From Catenulispora sp. GP43 (GTDB lineage Bacteria; Actinomycetota; Actinomycetes; Streptomycetales; Catenulisporaceae), in contig NZ_JBGCCT010000006.1 of assembly GCF_041260665.1 (NCBI RefSeq), forward strand, positions 124,001-188,000: DNA of 64,000 nt, in the 5' to 3' direction. Positions 45,456 through 54,005 of this stretch are shown here, one piece after another. Under the pieces are notes generated by a model. The model was not told the DNA's origin. It saw nothing but the letters and a program-made list of their open reading frames with translations, and made no database searches. Position numbers and translations under genes: made by a program. How positions within the stretch are numbered: the first letter of the stretch is position 1; each line of letters opens with the position of its first letter.

Positions 45456-46479
45456 AGCTCGCCCAGGACGTCAGCTGGATCAGGGTTCTGGCACCGCCGG
45501 CCGTGGCCCGGTAGGCGTCGACGCTCTCCTGGTCGACCTGCCAGGACGCCATCGCCACCAGCACCGCCAGCCGCCCGGCCGGCACGTCGGCCGGCGGCAG
45601 CCCGGCCAGCGCGCGGTCCAGCCAGCGGCGGTCCAGGCCCGGCGGCCGGCCGTCCCAGGACCCGAGCATCCGCGGCAGTAGCTCGGCGACCGACTCCGGC
45701 ACGGCTTCGTGAGCGGCGCGCTCGACCGTCCCGGCCGCCCGGGCGAAGGCCTCGGCCACCGCCGGGCTGCCCGCGGCCCAGGCCAGATCGGCCGGCAGCG
45801 GCGCGGCCGGCAGCAGGTCGGCCGAGGTGCCGGCGGGGGTCGGACGGCGCGAGGCGCGGCGCATCAGGGCGCCGAGCACTCGGGCCACCATCGGCAGCGC
45901 ACCGCGCGGCGTGCCGTCGGGCATGGGGGCGTCCGGGAGGAAGACGTTGACCATGCGGTTCAGGTAGTGGAAGGCGGCGGTCACGCCGACCAGCTCAGGG
46001 GCCTGATCCGGCGGGAAGGGGAGTTCGTGCTCTGCCGCGCTTTCGCGCACCGCGCTCTCCCGGGCCCACTTGGCGACGGCCCTCAGGTGCTCGTCGGCGA
46101 CGTCGTCGAAGCGGTCGCCGGCGATCGCCTGCGCGTCGCGGCCCCGCACGAGCGCGTTCACGGTCGCGGTGTGCACGGTGACGCAGTAAGGGCACGAATT
46201 CGCCAGTGACACCGCCGAGGCCGCGACCTCCTTGGTCGGCCGCTCGGCCAGGCCGTCGGCGACCAGGGTCTCGCGCAGCGTCAGCCAGCTGGCCGCCAGG
46301 AGTTCGGGGGCGGGGGAGTGCAGGGCCAGCGGGGGCGCCAGCACGCCGAAGTCGCGTTCCATCTCCCGGTAGACGCGCGCCACCAGATGCTGCGCTGAGC
46401 GCACGTCCACGGGCGTGACGCGCTGGATCTGCGCCAGGGCTGTGCGGCGGAGCACTGGACGGATGGGGTTGGCGCTCAT
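45385..46479 (-). CDS. AhpD/carboxymuconolactone-decarboxylase-like protein
   Basis: A 364-residue protein with the AhpD peroxidase signature 'SCPYCVTVHTATV' (CxxC plus His) near residue 95, in a domain fused to a second, Ala-rich region with remnants of the same helical fold but no CxxC. AhpD-like proteins reduce peroxides by a Cys pair. ATG 46479 has an AAGGAG ribosome-binding site. It is divergent from the TIGR03084-like gene and convergent with the MFS pump. A thiol peroxidase inside a polyketide neighbourhood could serve oxidative-stress protection; this is inference. Confidence 0.82.
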   Translation of the reverse strand: MSANPIRPVLRRTALAQIQRVTPVDVRSAQHLVARVYREMERDFGVLAPPLALHSPAPELLAASWLTLRETLVADGLAERPTKEVAASAVSLANSCPYCVTVHTATVNALVRGRDAQAIAGDRFDDVADEHLRAVAKWARESAVRESAAEHELPFPPDQAPELVGVTAAFHYLNRMVNVFLPDAPMPDGTPRGALPMVARVLGALMRRASRRPTPAGTSADLLPAAPLPADLAWAAGSPAVAEAFARAAGTVERAAHEAVPESVAELLPRMLGSWDGRPPGLDRRWLDRALAGLPPADVPAGRLAVLVAMASWQVDQESVDAYRATAGGARTLIQLTSWASFTAARHIASWTPLGDHHNHRSAR

Positions 46480-46714
46480 CTTCGCTCCTTCGACGACCGG
46501 TCGGTTGGTTTGTGGACGCGGCATATGTCTTGATGATCCATGAAATGCCCGAGGTTCGGCGCCTTCGAGATTGCGCAGAAGAAGCCTGCGGCTTCGGCCT
46601 GATCCAGCTCGCTGCGCACAGGGGAAGAAGATGGCGGCGTCCCTGGTCCCGATACTCGTCAGTGAGCACCCGACTTGCGACCTTCGCCCAATATGTGGCG
46701 CACAGGGAGGACCC

Positions 46715-47512
46715 GTGAACGCGATGCAGGACGTCTTCACCGATCTGGCCGCGGAGGCGGCGGAACTCGAGCGTGCGGTAGCCGGCCTGGATCCGGCCGG
46801 TTGGGCGACCCCGACCCCGGCTCCGGGCTGGACCGTGGCGCACCAGATCGCGCACCTGGGCTTCGTCGCCCACCTGGCCTGGACCGCGGCCGCCGACCCG
46901 CAGACCTTCGCCAAGATGGCCGCCGCCGCCAAGGACGACTTCGAGGGCGCGGTGAACGCCGCACTGACCGACTACCTGACTGGCGGGCCCGACCAGACCC
47001 TGGAGCGTTGGCGCACCGAGCAGGCGGCGGCTACCAAGGCCCTGGCCGAGGTCCCGGCGGGGCAGGTCGTGCCGTGGCTCGTCAACCCGCTGCCGCCGTC
47101 CATCCTGGCCGCTGCCGGGATGATGGAGCTCTTCGGCCACGGCCAGGACGTCTACGACGCCCTCGGCATAGACCGCACCCCCACCGACCGCATCGGCCAC
47201 CTGGCCTTCTTCGGTTCGCGTACCCGCGACTTCGGCTACCTGGCGCACGGACTCACGCCGCCGGCCGAGGAGTTCCGCTTCGAGCTGACGGCACCGAGCG
47301 GCCTGGTGTGGAACTTCGGCCCGGACGACGCCGCAGAGCGCATAACAGGGCCCGCATACGACTTCTGCCTGCTGGTCAGCCGCCGACGCCACCACGCGGA
47401 TCTGGCGATTACCGCGAGCGGTGCGGAGGCGGAACGCTGGCTTGAGATCGCCCAGGCTTATCGGGGGCCGGCTGGGGAGGGGCGTAAGGCGGGGCAGTTC
47501 GTGAGGGCTTGA
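46715..47512 (+). CDS. TIGR03084-type DinB/MDMPI-like protein
   Basis: A 265-residue protein with the metal-binding helical bundle of the MDMPI/DinB superfamily: 'PGWTVAHQIAHLGFVAHLAW' carries the first His pair and 'MMELFGHGQDVYDAL' the third, followed by a C-terminal domain typical of the TIGR03084 family. The likely chemistry is thiol (mycothiol)-dependent, but no substrate is known. GTG 46715 sits 4 bases after AGGGAGG; ATG 46724 is the alternative. A clear hairpin follows the gene. Confidence 0.85.
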   Translation: MNAMQDVFTDLAAEAAELERAVAGLDPAGWATPTPAPGWTVAHQIAHLGFVAHLAWTAAADPQTFAKMAAAAKDDFEGAVNAALTDYLTGGPDQTLERWRTEQAAATKALAEVPAGQVVPWLVNPLPPSILAAAGMMELFGHGQDVYDALGIDRTPTDRIGHLAFFGSRTRDFGYLAHGLTPPAEEFRFELTAPSGLVWNFGPDDAAERITGPAYDFCLLVSRRRHHADLAITASGAEAERWLEIAQAYRGPAGEGRKAGQFVRA

Positions 47513-47530
47513 GGACGGTAGCGCTAAGTA

Positions 47531-47555
47531 CGGCGGAGCGTCTTACGCTCCGCCG
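47531..47555. terminator. Bidirectional hairpin terminator
   Basis: CGGCGGAGCG (47531-47540) and CGCTCCGCCG (47546-47555) pair perfectly around TCTTA, 18 bases after the TIGR03084-like gene and before the end of the convergent acetyltransferase gene. Confidence 0.75.
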
Positions 47556-47639
47556 CAGTTGTGGCTATGCGCGCGAACCGCAGAACGAAGTGGCTGGCGC
47601 AGTCTGTATGCAGCCGCGCACGTCGCTGGCCGGAGCTCC

Positions 47640-48230
47640 TCAGACGTCCCGGACGCGGGCATGCAAATGCATGTCATGGCGGCCGTCATCGTGGAGTCCG
47701 GCGCTGCGCTTGGTGCCTTCCAGCAAGTACCCGCACTTGGTGGCGACCCGGCACGAGGCGTTGTTGCGTGTCGAGTGGTCCAGGTGAAGGCGGAAGAAAC
47801 CGATCTCGTCCAAGGCCCAGGCGCTGAGCGCCGACAGGGCGCGGGTGGCGACGCCGGCGTCGCGGGCTGCGGGGAGTACCCAATAGCCGACCCCGGCGAT
47901 GCCTTCGTCGAGGTCCGCGCTGCCCAGGGCGATACGGCCGAGCACCTCACCGTCTTCGCCCGCGATCGCCCAGTGGCCACCCTTCTCCTGTTCCCAGTCC
48001 CGGCGATAGCGGTCGAACCATTCGCGGACCCGCGCCTCGGACGACGGGCGGCGCGTATGCCACTTGCGAATCTCCTCGTCCTGGTAAGCGGACAGGAACG
48101 CCGGCACATCAGCCGGCTGCCACGGCCGCAGCACCAAGCCCTGCGCGACGGGCAGCGTGGGCTGCCGAGAGTCCGCGAACGAACCAGCAGGAATGACGGG
48201 CGGCGTCGACAGATCACGAGTCACGGCCAA
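47640..48230 (-). CDS. GNAT N-acetyltransferase (RimJ/RimL-like)
   Basis: A 196-residue acetyl-CoA-dependent N-acetyltransferase. Motif A is 'IAGVGYWVLPAARDAGVATRAL' in shape and motif B 'LHLDHSTRNNASCRVATKCGY' region, typical of the RimJ/RimL group that modifies protein N-termini or small amines. The start is TTG 48230 or GTG 48224, neither well supported by a ribosome-binding site. It lies 60 bases downstream of the P450 on the same strand, so could be the last gene of the UnbL-P450 operon, or independent. Confidence 0.85.
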   Translation of the reverse strand: MAVTRDLSTPPVIPAGSFADSRQPTLPVAQGLVLRPWQPADVPAFLSAYQDEEIRKWHTRRPSSEARVREWFDRYRRDWEQEKGGHWAIAGEDGEVLGRIALGSADLDEGIAGVGYWVLPAARDAGVATRALSALSAWALDEIGFFRLHLDHSTRNNASCRVATKCGYLLEGTKRSAGLHDDGRHDMHLHARVRDV

Positions 48231-48290
48231 TGGTCACCCGACAGTCGCCACGCCCGTCAAGGCCGCGTACAGCTCATCGCGAGGCTGCCG

Positions 48291-49667
48291 TTACCCCGCC
48301 GCAGCCACCGTCATCGGCAACCCGCCACGCACCCGCAACGACAACATCGGCTCCGCCACCACCCGGTAGCCCGGCTGCGTCGCCAGCCTGAGCTCGCGAG
48401 CCACCATCGCCAGCACGAACGCCGCCTCCATCAGGCCGAGGTTGTTCCCGACGCAGAAGCGCGGGCCGGCGCCGAAGGGGATGTAGGCGTAGCGGGGTCG
48501 ATCGTGCGTCACGTCCGGGTTGAACCGCTCCGGATCGAACCGCGTCGGCTGCTCCCAGAACGCCGGATGCCGGTGCATCGTGTACGGGCACACCACCACG
48601 TCCGATCCTGCGCGGACTCGGTAGCCGTCGAAGTCGTCGTCCGCCTGCGCGATGCGTCCCAGCATCCACACCGGCGGGTACAGGCGCATCGCCTCCTCGA
48701 TCACCATCGACGTGTACCGCAGGCGGTGCAGGTCCTCGAAGGTCGGGAGCCGGTCGCCGAGTACCTCGCCGGCCTCGGCGTGTACGCGCTCCCAGGCCCA
48801 TGGGTTCTCGTGCAGCAGGTTGAAGGTCCAACTCAGGGTGCTGGCCGTGGTCTCGTGGCCGGCCAGGAGCAGTGTCACCAGCTCGTCGCGCATGCGCAGG
48901 TCGCGCACCCGCGGATCGGTCTCCGCGCGGGTGGACAGGATCAGGCGCGACAGCACGTCGTCGCCCGCGGTCCCCTTCGGGCGCGCGTCGCGCTCGGCGA
49001 TCAGTGCGTTCACCACGCCCTGCAGGTCGCGGCGGGCTTGCCGGAACCGCAGCTGCTTGGGCAGCGGTACCCACATCGGCACCATGCTCAGCGTGACGAC
49101 CTCGAACATCGCCTGGTCCTGCATGGCCTGGAAGGCGCCGCTGATGCCCTCGTGCGCGCCGAGGTCGGCGTCCAGCAGGGTGCGGCCCAGGACGCCGAGG
49201 GTCAGGCCGGTCATCTCGTGCATCACGTCCACCGGGCCGCGGCCGATGTGCGAGCGCAGGCGCGCCACCAGGGCGGCGGCCTCCTCGGCCACCGCCGGGG
49301 CCTGCTGGGCGATGCGCTTGGCCTGGAAGCCGGGCTGGATCGCCTTGCGCTGCTTGCGCCACAGGTCGCCCTCGCTGGTCAGGAGGCCGTCGCCGAGGGC
49401 GCGGCGGGCTTGGAGCAGGCCGATGCCCTTGTGGTAGTTGCCGGCGTTGTCGGCCAGGACGTGCTTGGCGTAGTCGGGGTGGTTCACGAAGTACAGGGTC
49501 TTGGGGCCGATGGCGATGCGGACGGCGTCGCCGTAGCCGTCGGCCGCTGTGCTCATCAGGGCCAGGCGGTCTCGCATCAGCTTCCTGACCAGACCGGGGG
49601 TCTGGCGGCGTGGGGGGCCGGGCCAGAGTTTGGCCTGCGGGGGCGGCGCCAGGTTCGTGGCGGTCAT
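48291..49667 (-). CDS. Cytochrome P450 in the UnbL operon
   Basis: A 458-residue P450 of the CYP4/CYP102-like (class E) type. The I-helix 'LLLAGHETTASTLSW', ExxR in 'IEEAMRLYP', 'FDPERFNPD' (meander) and heme loop 'FGAGPRFCVGNN' with Cys405 are all intact. Enzymes of this branch commonly hydroxylate or epoxidise fatty or polyene chains. ATG 49667 follows GAGGAG and starts 3 bases after the upstream UnbL stop, so co-translation with the two UnbL genes is likely. Nine-membered enediyne clusters carry a conserved P450 (SgcE7); whether this is its counterpart needs phylogeny. Confidence 0.92.
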   Translation of the reverse strand: MTATNLAPPPQAKLWPGPPRRQTPGLVRKLMRDRLALMSTAADGYGDAVRIAIGPKTLYFVNHPDYAKHVLADNAGNYHKGIGLLQARRALGDGLLTSEGDLWRKQRKAIQPGFQAKRIAQQAPAVAEEAAALVARLRSHIGRGPVDVMHEMTGLTLGVLGRTLLDADLGAHEGISGAFQAMQDQAMFEVVTLSMVPMWVPLPKQLRFRQARRDLQGVVNALIAERDARPKGTAGDDVLSRLILSTRAETDPRVRDLRMRDELVTLLLAGHETTASTLSWTFNLLHENPWAWERVHAEAGEVLGDRLPTFEDLHRLRYTSMVIEEAMRLYPPVWMLGRIAQADDDFDGYRVRAGSDVVVCPYTMHRHPAFWEQPTRFDPERFNPDVTHDRPRYAYIPFGAGPRFCVGNNLGLMEAAFVLAMVARELRLATQPGYRVVAEPMLSLRVRGGLPMTVAAAG

Positions 49668-49670
49668 GGC

Positions 49671-50642
49671 CTAGCTCCTCGTGCGGGCGGCGACGGCTTC
49701 GGAGATCTGTTGGCGCCACACCTCGTATGCCGGGATCGGGCCCTCCTCGCCGGAGGGCCGCGCCTTGTCGCACAGTTCGGCGGATTCGCGTGCTGTCATC
49801 CCGCAGAAGACGTTCAGGGCCAGCTCGGTGTGCGGCACGACCAGGTCGGCCTCGTAGCGCGCTGTTCCGGCGAACGCAGCCCCCTGCGCCACCTGCGGCT
49901 GATACTGCCCCGCGCGCTGCCAGAACCGGCGCAGCTCGGCTTCGTCGACGCCGCCGGCGTAGGTGGCGGCCAGGCCGGCGCCGGCGTACAGGTCGGCGCG
50001 GCGCTCGGCGTCGAAGCCCTCGAAGGTGTCGGCCACCAGATCAGGGTCGGTGCCGCAGACGAACCACATCGCGCGTCCGATGCCCTGGTCGATGGCCCGC
50101 GGGGCGTACCAGGCGTGCTCGCCTCCCGGCCAGGGGAAGTGCGCTTCGCGGTACTGCTGGCGCACGTACTGCTCGGTTTTGAAGAAGGCCTGGTGGAAGC
50201 CGTAGCCGTCCAGGACCAGCCAGCGCATCAGCGGGTCCTCGCACGTGAAGCGGCGCCAGCGGAAGCGGGGCAGGCGGGCCAGTCCCCAGCCCAGGCCGAC
50301 CCACGCCATGTACTCGTGCTTCTTGGCCCGGCCGGCGAGGAAGTCGGCGAAGTGGTGCGAGCCGCCGATCGGCAGGCCGTCGCGGATCGTGAAGCCCATG
50401 CCGGCGCCCTCGTAGCCGAAGCCGCGGAAGCGGACGGGGATCTGCTCCAGGCCGGCTTCGGCGTCGGCGATGGTCCGGGCTTCGGCGGCGTGCGCGTAGC
50501 CGGCGAGGAAGACCCCGCCGATCTGCTCCAGCAGGGCCGCGGAGTCGGCGTTCTTGATGTGGAAGCCGCGCTCGGTCATCAGCACGGCCTTGGGATTCGG
50601 GGTCAGGATGCGGCGCCGGAGCGCGCGCAGGGTGCCGGCCAC
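49671..50642 (-). CDS. UnbL-type DUF1702 protein, copy A (E3-like)
   Basis: A 323-residue protein of the DUF1702 family, whose founding member is unbL of enediyne clusters (E3); biochemical role unknown. Recognised by 'FGYEGAGMGFTIRDGL', 'VLDGYGFHQAFFKTE', 'AIDQGIGRAMWFVCGTDP', 'RADLYAGAGLAATYAGG'. It is a paralogue of copy B: the blocks YEGA, TIRD, DGYGF, FKT, GIGRA and ADLxxGxGLAA occur in the same order in both. GTG 50642 is preferred because it aligns the N-terminus with copy B and has AGGAG 8 bases upstream, overlapping copy B's end; the genes are 2 bases apart. Confidence 0.92.
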   Translation of the reverse strand: MAGTLRALRRRILTPNPKAVLMTERGFHIKNADSAALLEQIGGVFLAGYAHAAEARTIADAEAGLEQIPVRFRGFGYEGAGMGFTIRDGLPIGGSHHFADFLAGRAKKHEYMAWVGLGWGLARLPRFRWRRFTCEDPLMRWLVLDGYGFHQAFFKTEQYVRQQYREAHFPWPGGEHAWYAPRAIDQGIGRAMWFVCGTDPDLVADTFEGFDAERRADLYAGAGLAATYAGGVDEAELRRFWQRAGQYQPQVAQGAAFAGTARYEADLVVPHTELALNVFCGMTARESAELCDKARPSGEEGPIPAYEVWRQQISEAVAARTRS

Positions 50643-50644
50643 GG

Positions 50645-51667
50645 TCAACTCCTCTCCAAGTGGGGGTTCGCGTCGGCGACGGGGGCCGCCGGGGCGGTGA
50701 AGTGCTCGCGGATGCGCCGGCGCCACTGCTCGTAGGCCGGTTGCTCGGGGGTGCCGTCCCGGTGGGGGACCTCGGTGCGGTCGGCGAGGTCGACCACCTG
50801 CTCGACGGCCAGGCCGGTCAGCACCTTCGCGGCGGCCTCGGTGTGCCCCGGGACGTGGCCGGAGAAGTGCCGGCCCTTGACGGCCAGCACCGCTCCCAAA
50901 GCCACTTCGGCGCGGTGCTCACCGGCGCCGTCCAGGAGCACACCGAGGCCCTCCGCTTCGCAGCCCCCTGCGAACACCGCGGCCAGTCCGACCCCGGAGA
51001 ACAGGTCGGCCTGGCGCCGCGGAGCGAAACGCCGCACCGCCGCCACGGTCGCTTCCGGGTCGCCGCCGTGGATGAACCACAGCGCCCGGCCGATGCCGAA
51101 GTCGACGGCGCGCAGGAAATAGCCGGGCGAGTCGTCCCACGGATACGGTTTGGGTATCCGCTGTCGCTCGACCCACTTGCGGGTTTTGAAGTAGGCCAGG
51201 TCGAATCCATACCCGTCGACCGCGAACCAGCTCATCGTCGGGTAGAAGGCCGAGCCGGCCAGATCCGGCATTACGTTGCGCCACAGGGGCCGCGGCAGAT
51301 GCGACATCGCGAAACCGATGCCGATGTACGTCAGGAAGATGTGCGGCTGTCCGGACCCCATGAGCAGATCCCGGGCCCGGTGCCCTCGTCCGGCCGCCAT
51401 CGCGTCGCGGATCGTGTAGGCCATCGCAGCACCCTCATAGGCGAAGCCGCGCACCTCGTCGTGGACGAGGGCCAGGCGCTGCTCCAGCTCGCACTGCCGC
51501 CGCACCTCGATGCCCCACTCGAACCCGCACACCACCGCCTGGGGGATCGCTTCCAGCCGTACGGTCGCGGCGTTCGCCTCGACGGGGAAGCCCCGCTTAC
51601 GGAAGCTCACTTTGGCGAACGACGGAGTAAGCGCGAGCCGGCGTAGTGTCCCCAGCAAGGGCGCCAT
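50645..51667 (-). CDS. UnbL-type DUF1702 protein, copy B (E3-like)
   Basis: A 340-residue DUF1702/UnbL protein and first gene of the minus-strand UnbL-UnbL-P450 run. Landmarks: 'GFAYEGAAMAYTIRDAM', 'AVDGYGFDLAYFKT', 'AVDFGIGRALWFIHGGDP', 'QADLFSGVGLAAVFAGG'. It is more divergent than an exact duplicate of copy A, so the pair is old and both have been kept. No signal peptide or membrane helix. ATG 51667. The 123 bases upstream, before the TetR stop, must hold its promoter unless it is transcribed from the TetR gene. Confidence 0.93.
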   Translation of the reverse strand: MAPLLGTLRRLALTPSFAKVSFRKRGFPVEANAATVRLEAIPQAVVCGFEWGIEVRRQCELEQRLALVHDEVRGFAYEGAAMAYTIRDAMAAGRGHRARDLLMGSGQPHIFLTYIGIGFAMSHLPRPLWRNVMPDLAGSAFYPTMSWFAVDGYGFDLAYFKTRKWVERQRIPKPYPWDDSPGYFLRAVDFGIGRALWFIHGGDPEATVAAVRRFAPRRQADLFSGVGLAAVFAGGCEAEGLGVLLDGAGEHRAEVALGAVLAVKGRHFSGHVPGHTEAAAKVLTGLAVEQVVDLADRTEVPHRDGTPEQPAYEQWRRRIREHFTAPAAPVADANPHLERS

Positions 51668-51790
51668 AGTGTCCTGTCTCCCGGATGCCGGTTGCGGCGC
51701 GCCAGTGGGCGGCCGCGGGGCGGAATCGGTCTTTTTCAGGATGCTGCTATGGCTGCCGCGCGGGCTTCTCCTGGCGTGCGGGGCAGGGGG

Positions 51791-52474
51791 TCAGCTCAAT
51801 TGATTCGCAGGCTCCTGGTTCACCTTCTTGCGCACGCCGTGCCGCTCCCGGGCCGCCCGCATCGACTCCGTGGCCGCGTCCGCGTCGGTCCCGGCTGCGC
51901 AAATCAGCCCTAGTACCTGCGCCTCGAAGCAGGTGTCCGCGTCGTACGGCTCCGTCAGATACCCGCCGAGCTCAAGGGTCACCAGGCCGTGCAGCGCGAT
52001 CCACATCCGATGTGCCGTCAGCTGCGCGTCGCCGTCTGCGAAGCGCCCGGCCCGCATGCAGCGCTCCACCGCGTCGACCAGGATCGCGAGCGTGTAGCGG
52101 CCGTGGCTGCGGTCCTCGTCGGTGAGCGAGAAGCCGACGAGCGTGGAGCCGCCGAACATCACCGCGTACAGGTGGCTGTGCTCCAGCGCGTTCTCGCGGT
52201 AGGCGATGCCGAGTTCGGCGACGTCGGCGACCGGGTCGTCGGAGGCGCCGACCGCGCCCATGCCCGCGGCCAGCCGGCCGAAGCCCTCGTGCACCAGGGC
52301 GCGGACCAGGTCGTCCATGCCGCTGAAGCGGGTGTAAACGGCCATGGTGGAGGTGCCGACGGCGGCGGCCAGGCGGCGGGTGGTCAGGGCCGAGGGCCCC
52401 TGCTCGGCCAGCAGGCGGGCCGCGGCCTCCAGCAGGTTCGCGCCGAGTTCGGGGTCGGCCTGGCGGGGGCTCAT
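51791..52474 (-). CDS. TetR-family regulator next to the UnbL operon
   Basis: A 227-residue TetR repressor: HTH at residues about 15-60 with 'LTTRRLAAAVGTSTMAVYTRF'-type recognition region, then a TetR_C_33-like ligand domain ('ALHGLVTLELGGYL'). ATG 52474 gives the normal family N-terminus; GTG 52519 would add 15 unstructured residues and lies within a 19-bp direct repeat. It is upstream of the UnbL genes on the same strand and divergent from the dioxygenase, with a palindrome between, so it is the best candidate regulator of both. Confidence 0.88.
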   Translation of the reverse strand: MSPRQADPELGANLLEAAARLLAEQGPSALTTRRLAAAVGTSTMAVYTRFSGMDDLVRALVHEGFGRLAAGMGAVGASDDPVADVAELGIAYRENALEHSHLYAVMFGGSTLVGFSLTDEDRSHGRYTLAILVDAVERCMRAGRFADGDAQLTAHRMWIALHGLVTLELGGYLTEPYDADTCFEAQVLGLICAAGTDADAATESMRAARERHGVRKKVNQEPANQLS

Positions 52475-52510
52475 CAGTACGGGTCCGCCGATCGGGTGGA
52501 AGGAGTCGGG

Positions 52511-52548
52511 GGGAGTCACGGGAATCGGGGGGAGTCAGGGGAATCAGG
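52511..52548. repeat. 19-bp direct repeat at the TetR 5' end
   Basis: Units 52511-52529 and 52530-52548 are adjacent and match at 17 of 19 positions (GGGAGTCACGGGAATCGGG type). The alternative GTG start of the TetR gene lies in the first unit. Confidence 0.8.
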
Positions 52549-52596
52549 GTCCGTGCTCATCTTGACCGATGCCCGGATCCGGAGGGAAGATGCGGG

Positions 52597-52615
52597 CATA
52601 ACATCGTTATGTAAC
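52597..52615. promoter_or_regulatory. Palindromic operator between TetR and dioxygenase genes
   Basis: CATAAC-ATC-GTTATG (52597-52611) is a perfect 6-3-6 inverted repeat, and GTTA-TG-TAAC (52606-52615) overlaps it as a second dyad. It is notably AT-rich for this genome and lies 29 bases before the dioxygenase ATG, the standard position for TetR autoregulation and divergent control. Confidence 0.65.
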
Positions 52616-52643
52616 GCTGATATCGAACGATCGAGGCCTGACG

Positions 52644-54005
52644 ATGACCGGATCACGCACCCTCGTCCCGGCCGGTCCGCTCGGCGGCTACCGGCCGGTC
52701 GCCGACGAGGTCAGTGTCTTCGACCTCGACGTCGCCGGCCTGCTGCCGCCCGAGCTCGACGGCACCCTGCTGCGGATCGGCCCGAACCCCGTGCACGCCC
52801 CGGACCCGGCCCGGCGCCACCACGCTTTCGCCGGCGACGCGATGGTCCACGGCGTCCGCATCCGCGCCGGCCGCGCCGAGTGGTACCGCAACCGCTGGAT
52901 CCGCACCGACCGGGTCTGCCGCGCGCTCGGCACGCTGCCGACGCCCGGGCCCCGGCACGGCCTGTCGGACAACGCGAACGACAACATCCTGCGACACGCC
53001 GGCCGCACCCTGGCCCTCGGCGACGGCGGCGTGCTCCCGGTCGAGCTGTGCCCGGAGCTGACCACCATCGCGCGCTCGGACTTCGACCAGACGCTTCCGG
53101 ACGGCCTGTGCGCGCACCCGGAACGCGACCCGGTCACCGGCGAGCTCTACGCCGTCGCCTACCGGCCCGGCCGCACGCACATCCAGTACCTGACCGTCGA
53201 CGTCGCCGGCCGGGTCCGGCGCCGCGAGCCGATCGAGCTCGGCCACACCCCGATGATGCACGCGTTCTCCCTGACCGACCGGCACGCCGTCCTGTACGAC
53301 CTGCCCGTCGTCTACAGCCCCGCGGCGGTCGCGGCCGGCAGCCGCGTCCCCTACGCCTGGGACGACGCCGTCCCCGCGCGCCTGGGCGTGCTGCCGCGTG
53401 AAGGCACCGCCGCCGACGTCCGCTGGATCGACGTCGACCCCTGCTACGTCTTCCACCCGGTGAACGCCCACGAGGCCGGCGGCCGGCTCGTCCTGGACGT
53501 CGTCCGGCACGACCGGGTCTTCGACGCCGACCGCCTGAGCCCCGGCGAGTCCCGGCCCACCCTGTGGCGCTGGATCCTGGACCCCGAGCGCGGCACCGTG
53601 ACCGAGAGCCGGCGGCTGGACGACACGGTCGTGGAGTTCCCGCGCATGGACGACCGTTTCAAGGGCATGCCGTACCGCTACGCGTTCGCGGTGTCGATGC
53701 GCCCCGGCGCCGGCGGCGCCCTGGCCGGACCGGCGCTGGTTCGGCACGACCTGGTCACCGGCGGCACCGACGTCCACCGCTTCGGCCCTGGCCGCCTGAC
53801 CGGCGAGCCGGCGTTCCTCCCACGCGGTCCCCGGGCCCCCGAGGGCGACGGCTGGCTAATCAGCTTCGTCTACGACGCCGCCGACGACCGCAGCGACCTG
53901 GTGGTGCTGGACACCGCCGACTTCACCGGGCCGCCGGCCGCCGAGATCCGGCTGCCGGTGCGCGTGCCGCACGGGTTCCACGCCGGATGGATCGCAGCCC
54001 TTTGA
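52644..54005 (+). CDS. Carotenoid-cleavage-type dioxygenase (RPE65/CCD family)
   Basis: Non-heme iron dioxygenase of 453 residues that cleaves conjugated C=C bonds. The four iron-binding His are visible: His158 in 'LCAHPERDP', His206 in 'PMMHAFSLT', His271 in 'YVFHPVNAHE' and His446 in 'PHGFHAGW'. 'GTLLRIGPNP' near residue 40 is the family N-terminal signature. No signal peptide; size fits the seven-blade propeller. ATG 52644 has GAGG 7 bases upstream. No carotenoid synthesis gene is in this window, while a polyene-forming PKS is 10 kb away; the natural substrate is therefore open. Confidence 0.93.
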   Translation: MTGSRTLVPAGPLGGYRPVADEVSVFDLDVAGLLPPELDGTLLRIGPNPVHAPDPARRHHAFAGDAMVHGVRIRAGRAEWYRNRWIRTDRVCRALGTLPTPGPRHGLSDNANDNILRHAGRTLALGDGGVLPVELCPELTTIARSDFDQTLPDGLCAHPERDPVTGELYAVAYRPGRTHIQYLTVDVAGRVRRREPIELGHTPMMHAFSLTDRHAVLYDLPVVYSPAAVAAGSRVPYAWDDAVPARLGVLPREGTAADVRWIDVDPCYVFHPVNAHEAGGRLVLDVVRHDRVFDADRLSPGESRPTLWRWILDPERGTVTESRRLDDTVVEFPRMDDRFKGMPYRYAFAVSMRPGAGGALAGPALVRHDLVTGGTDVHRFGPGRLTGEPAFLPRGPRAPEGDGWLISFVYDAADDRSDLVVLDTADFTGPPAAEIRLPVRVPHGFHAGWIAAL

